Shown piece by piece: positions 63,452 through 64,000 of a stretch of 64,000 nucleotides of DNA. Made by a program: the position numbers and the translations under genes. The first letter of the stretch is position 1; every line of letters starts with the position of its first letter. This stretch comes from Cloeon dipterum (taxonomy: Eukaryota; Arthropoda; Insecta; Ephemeroptera; Baetidae): contig NC_088786.1 of NCBI RefSeq assembly GCF_949628265.1, positions 26,061,681 through 26,125,680 of the forward strand, in the 5' to 3' direction. Below the pieces are notes generated by a model. That model was not told where the DNA came from, made no database searches, and saw only the letters and a list, made by a program, of their open reading frames with translations.

Positions 63452-64000
63452 TTCGTCCGCATGCAGATTGTGCGAAAAACCATAAATCAAGAAAGACAGC
63501 CGCAAGGCGCTGGTGAAAGTGACTTCGATTCGGCACGCCCTTCGTTTGCTACAAAATAAGAAGAGATGGTCAACGAGAACCTTCCAAATTGGAAATTTCA
63601 TTCAATAGTTGGACGAAGAAAATGCTTGTGTTAATTACCTCTAAAATTGCACAGATATTTGCATATCATACATATTCATATTCTGTCAATCTTTGGAGTC
63701 CTCCCACCGCAAATTTTTGCTGCGGCTGCACAAGCACAACAAACACAGCGACAGCGCCATGCAAAACAAAGAGCGCGATTTATTTGAAAGTTTTATGTAT
63801 TGTATTATTTCTTGCTAGTAATTTATGAGTTTATCAATACATATAAATATATGACCCTGGATTTTCACTTATTAAGTTCAAATTCTTACAATTTAATTGA
63901 TACTGTAATTATATAAGCTATTTTTATTAAGCTATTTAAATTTATTCAAGTTCATGGCGTGTATGATTTTAAGGACTAAAACTGTTGAGCAGCGTAATAA
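63452..64000. other. Right edge: ANAPC11 5' flank
   Basis: GC-richer sequence up to about 63.78 kb probably contains the ANAPC11 promoter and 5' UTR. The last 200 bp are AT-rich. I see no further gene before the window ends. Confidence 0.45.

Noticed and set aside
1-64000. CRISPR arrays, tRNA, rRNA or autonomous transposons
   Set aside because: No regular direct repeats with spacers, no cloverleaf with A and B boxes that I could recognise by eye, and no transposase or reverse transcriptase motifs in any frame.

Overview
This is a gene-dense window of an animal nuclear genome, most likely an arthropod and probably an insect with a compact genome. The evidence is spliced genes with 50-90 bp introns, AT-rich spacers, no bacterial-style operons, and animal families such as PHLPP, ASCC3, ATRIP, Spc25, ZDHHC23, U2AF1, an axonemal dynein heavy chain, FAM89 and APC11. 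I cannot name the species from sequence alone. I built every gene model by hand from GT-AG (rarely GC-AG) splice sites and checked exon phase. All nine main models stay in frame from start to stop, but exon edges could be off by a base or two.

Layout. 1-8.27 kb: no supportable gene. 8.35-11.3 kb (-): MPND-like RAMA+JAMM metalloprotease. 12.4-25.6 kb (+): PHLPP, a PH/LRR/PP2C phosphatase, with a CpG-rich candidate internal promoter near 17.0-17.6 kb. 26.1-34.9 kb (-): ASCC3, a double-cassette Ski2-like helicase. 36.7-38.9 kb (-): ATRIP-like checkpoint protein. 40.1-40.9 kb (+): Spc25-like kinetochore protein. 41.3-42.6 kb (-): ZDHHC23-like palmitoyltransferase with a DYHC motif. 42.75-42.87 kb: MITE-like inverted repeat. 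43.5-45.2 kb (+): U2AF1 splicing factor. 45.3-61.3 kb (-): 65-exon, about 4,019-residue inner-arm dynein heavy chain of the DNAH7/DNAH3 type. 61.7-63.0 kb (-): FAM89/LRAP25-like adapter. 63.1-63.5 kb (-): ANAPC11.

The genes do not form one pathway. They are mostly housekeeping or cell-cycle genes (APC11, Spc25, ATRIP, U2AF1, ASCC3), a signalling phosphatase, a lipidation enzyme and a ciliary/sperm motor. They alternate in divergent pairs (MPND/PHLPP, ATRIP/SPC25, ZDHHC/U2AF1) and convergent pairs (PHLPP/ASCC3, SPC25/ZDHHC, U2AF1/dynein), with very short spacers.

The best candidates for unusual biology are a PHLPP whose three PP2C metal-ligand aspartates are all replaced (E, E, N), a ZDHHC enzyme with DYHC in place of DHHC, several GC-AG introns, and a possible alternative first exon giving a PH-less PHLPP. 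I found no CRISPR array, tRNA, rRNA or autonomous transposon.
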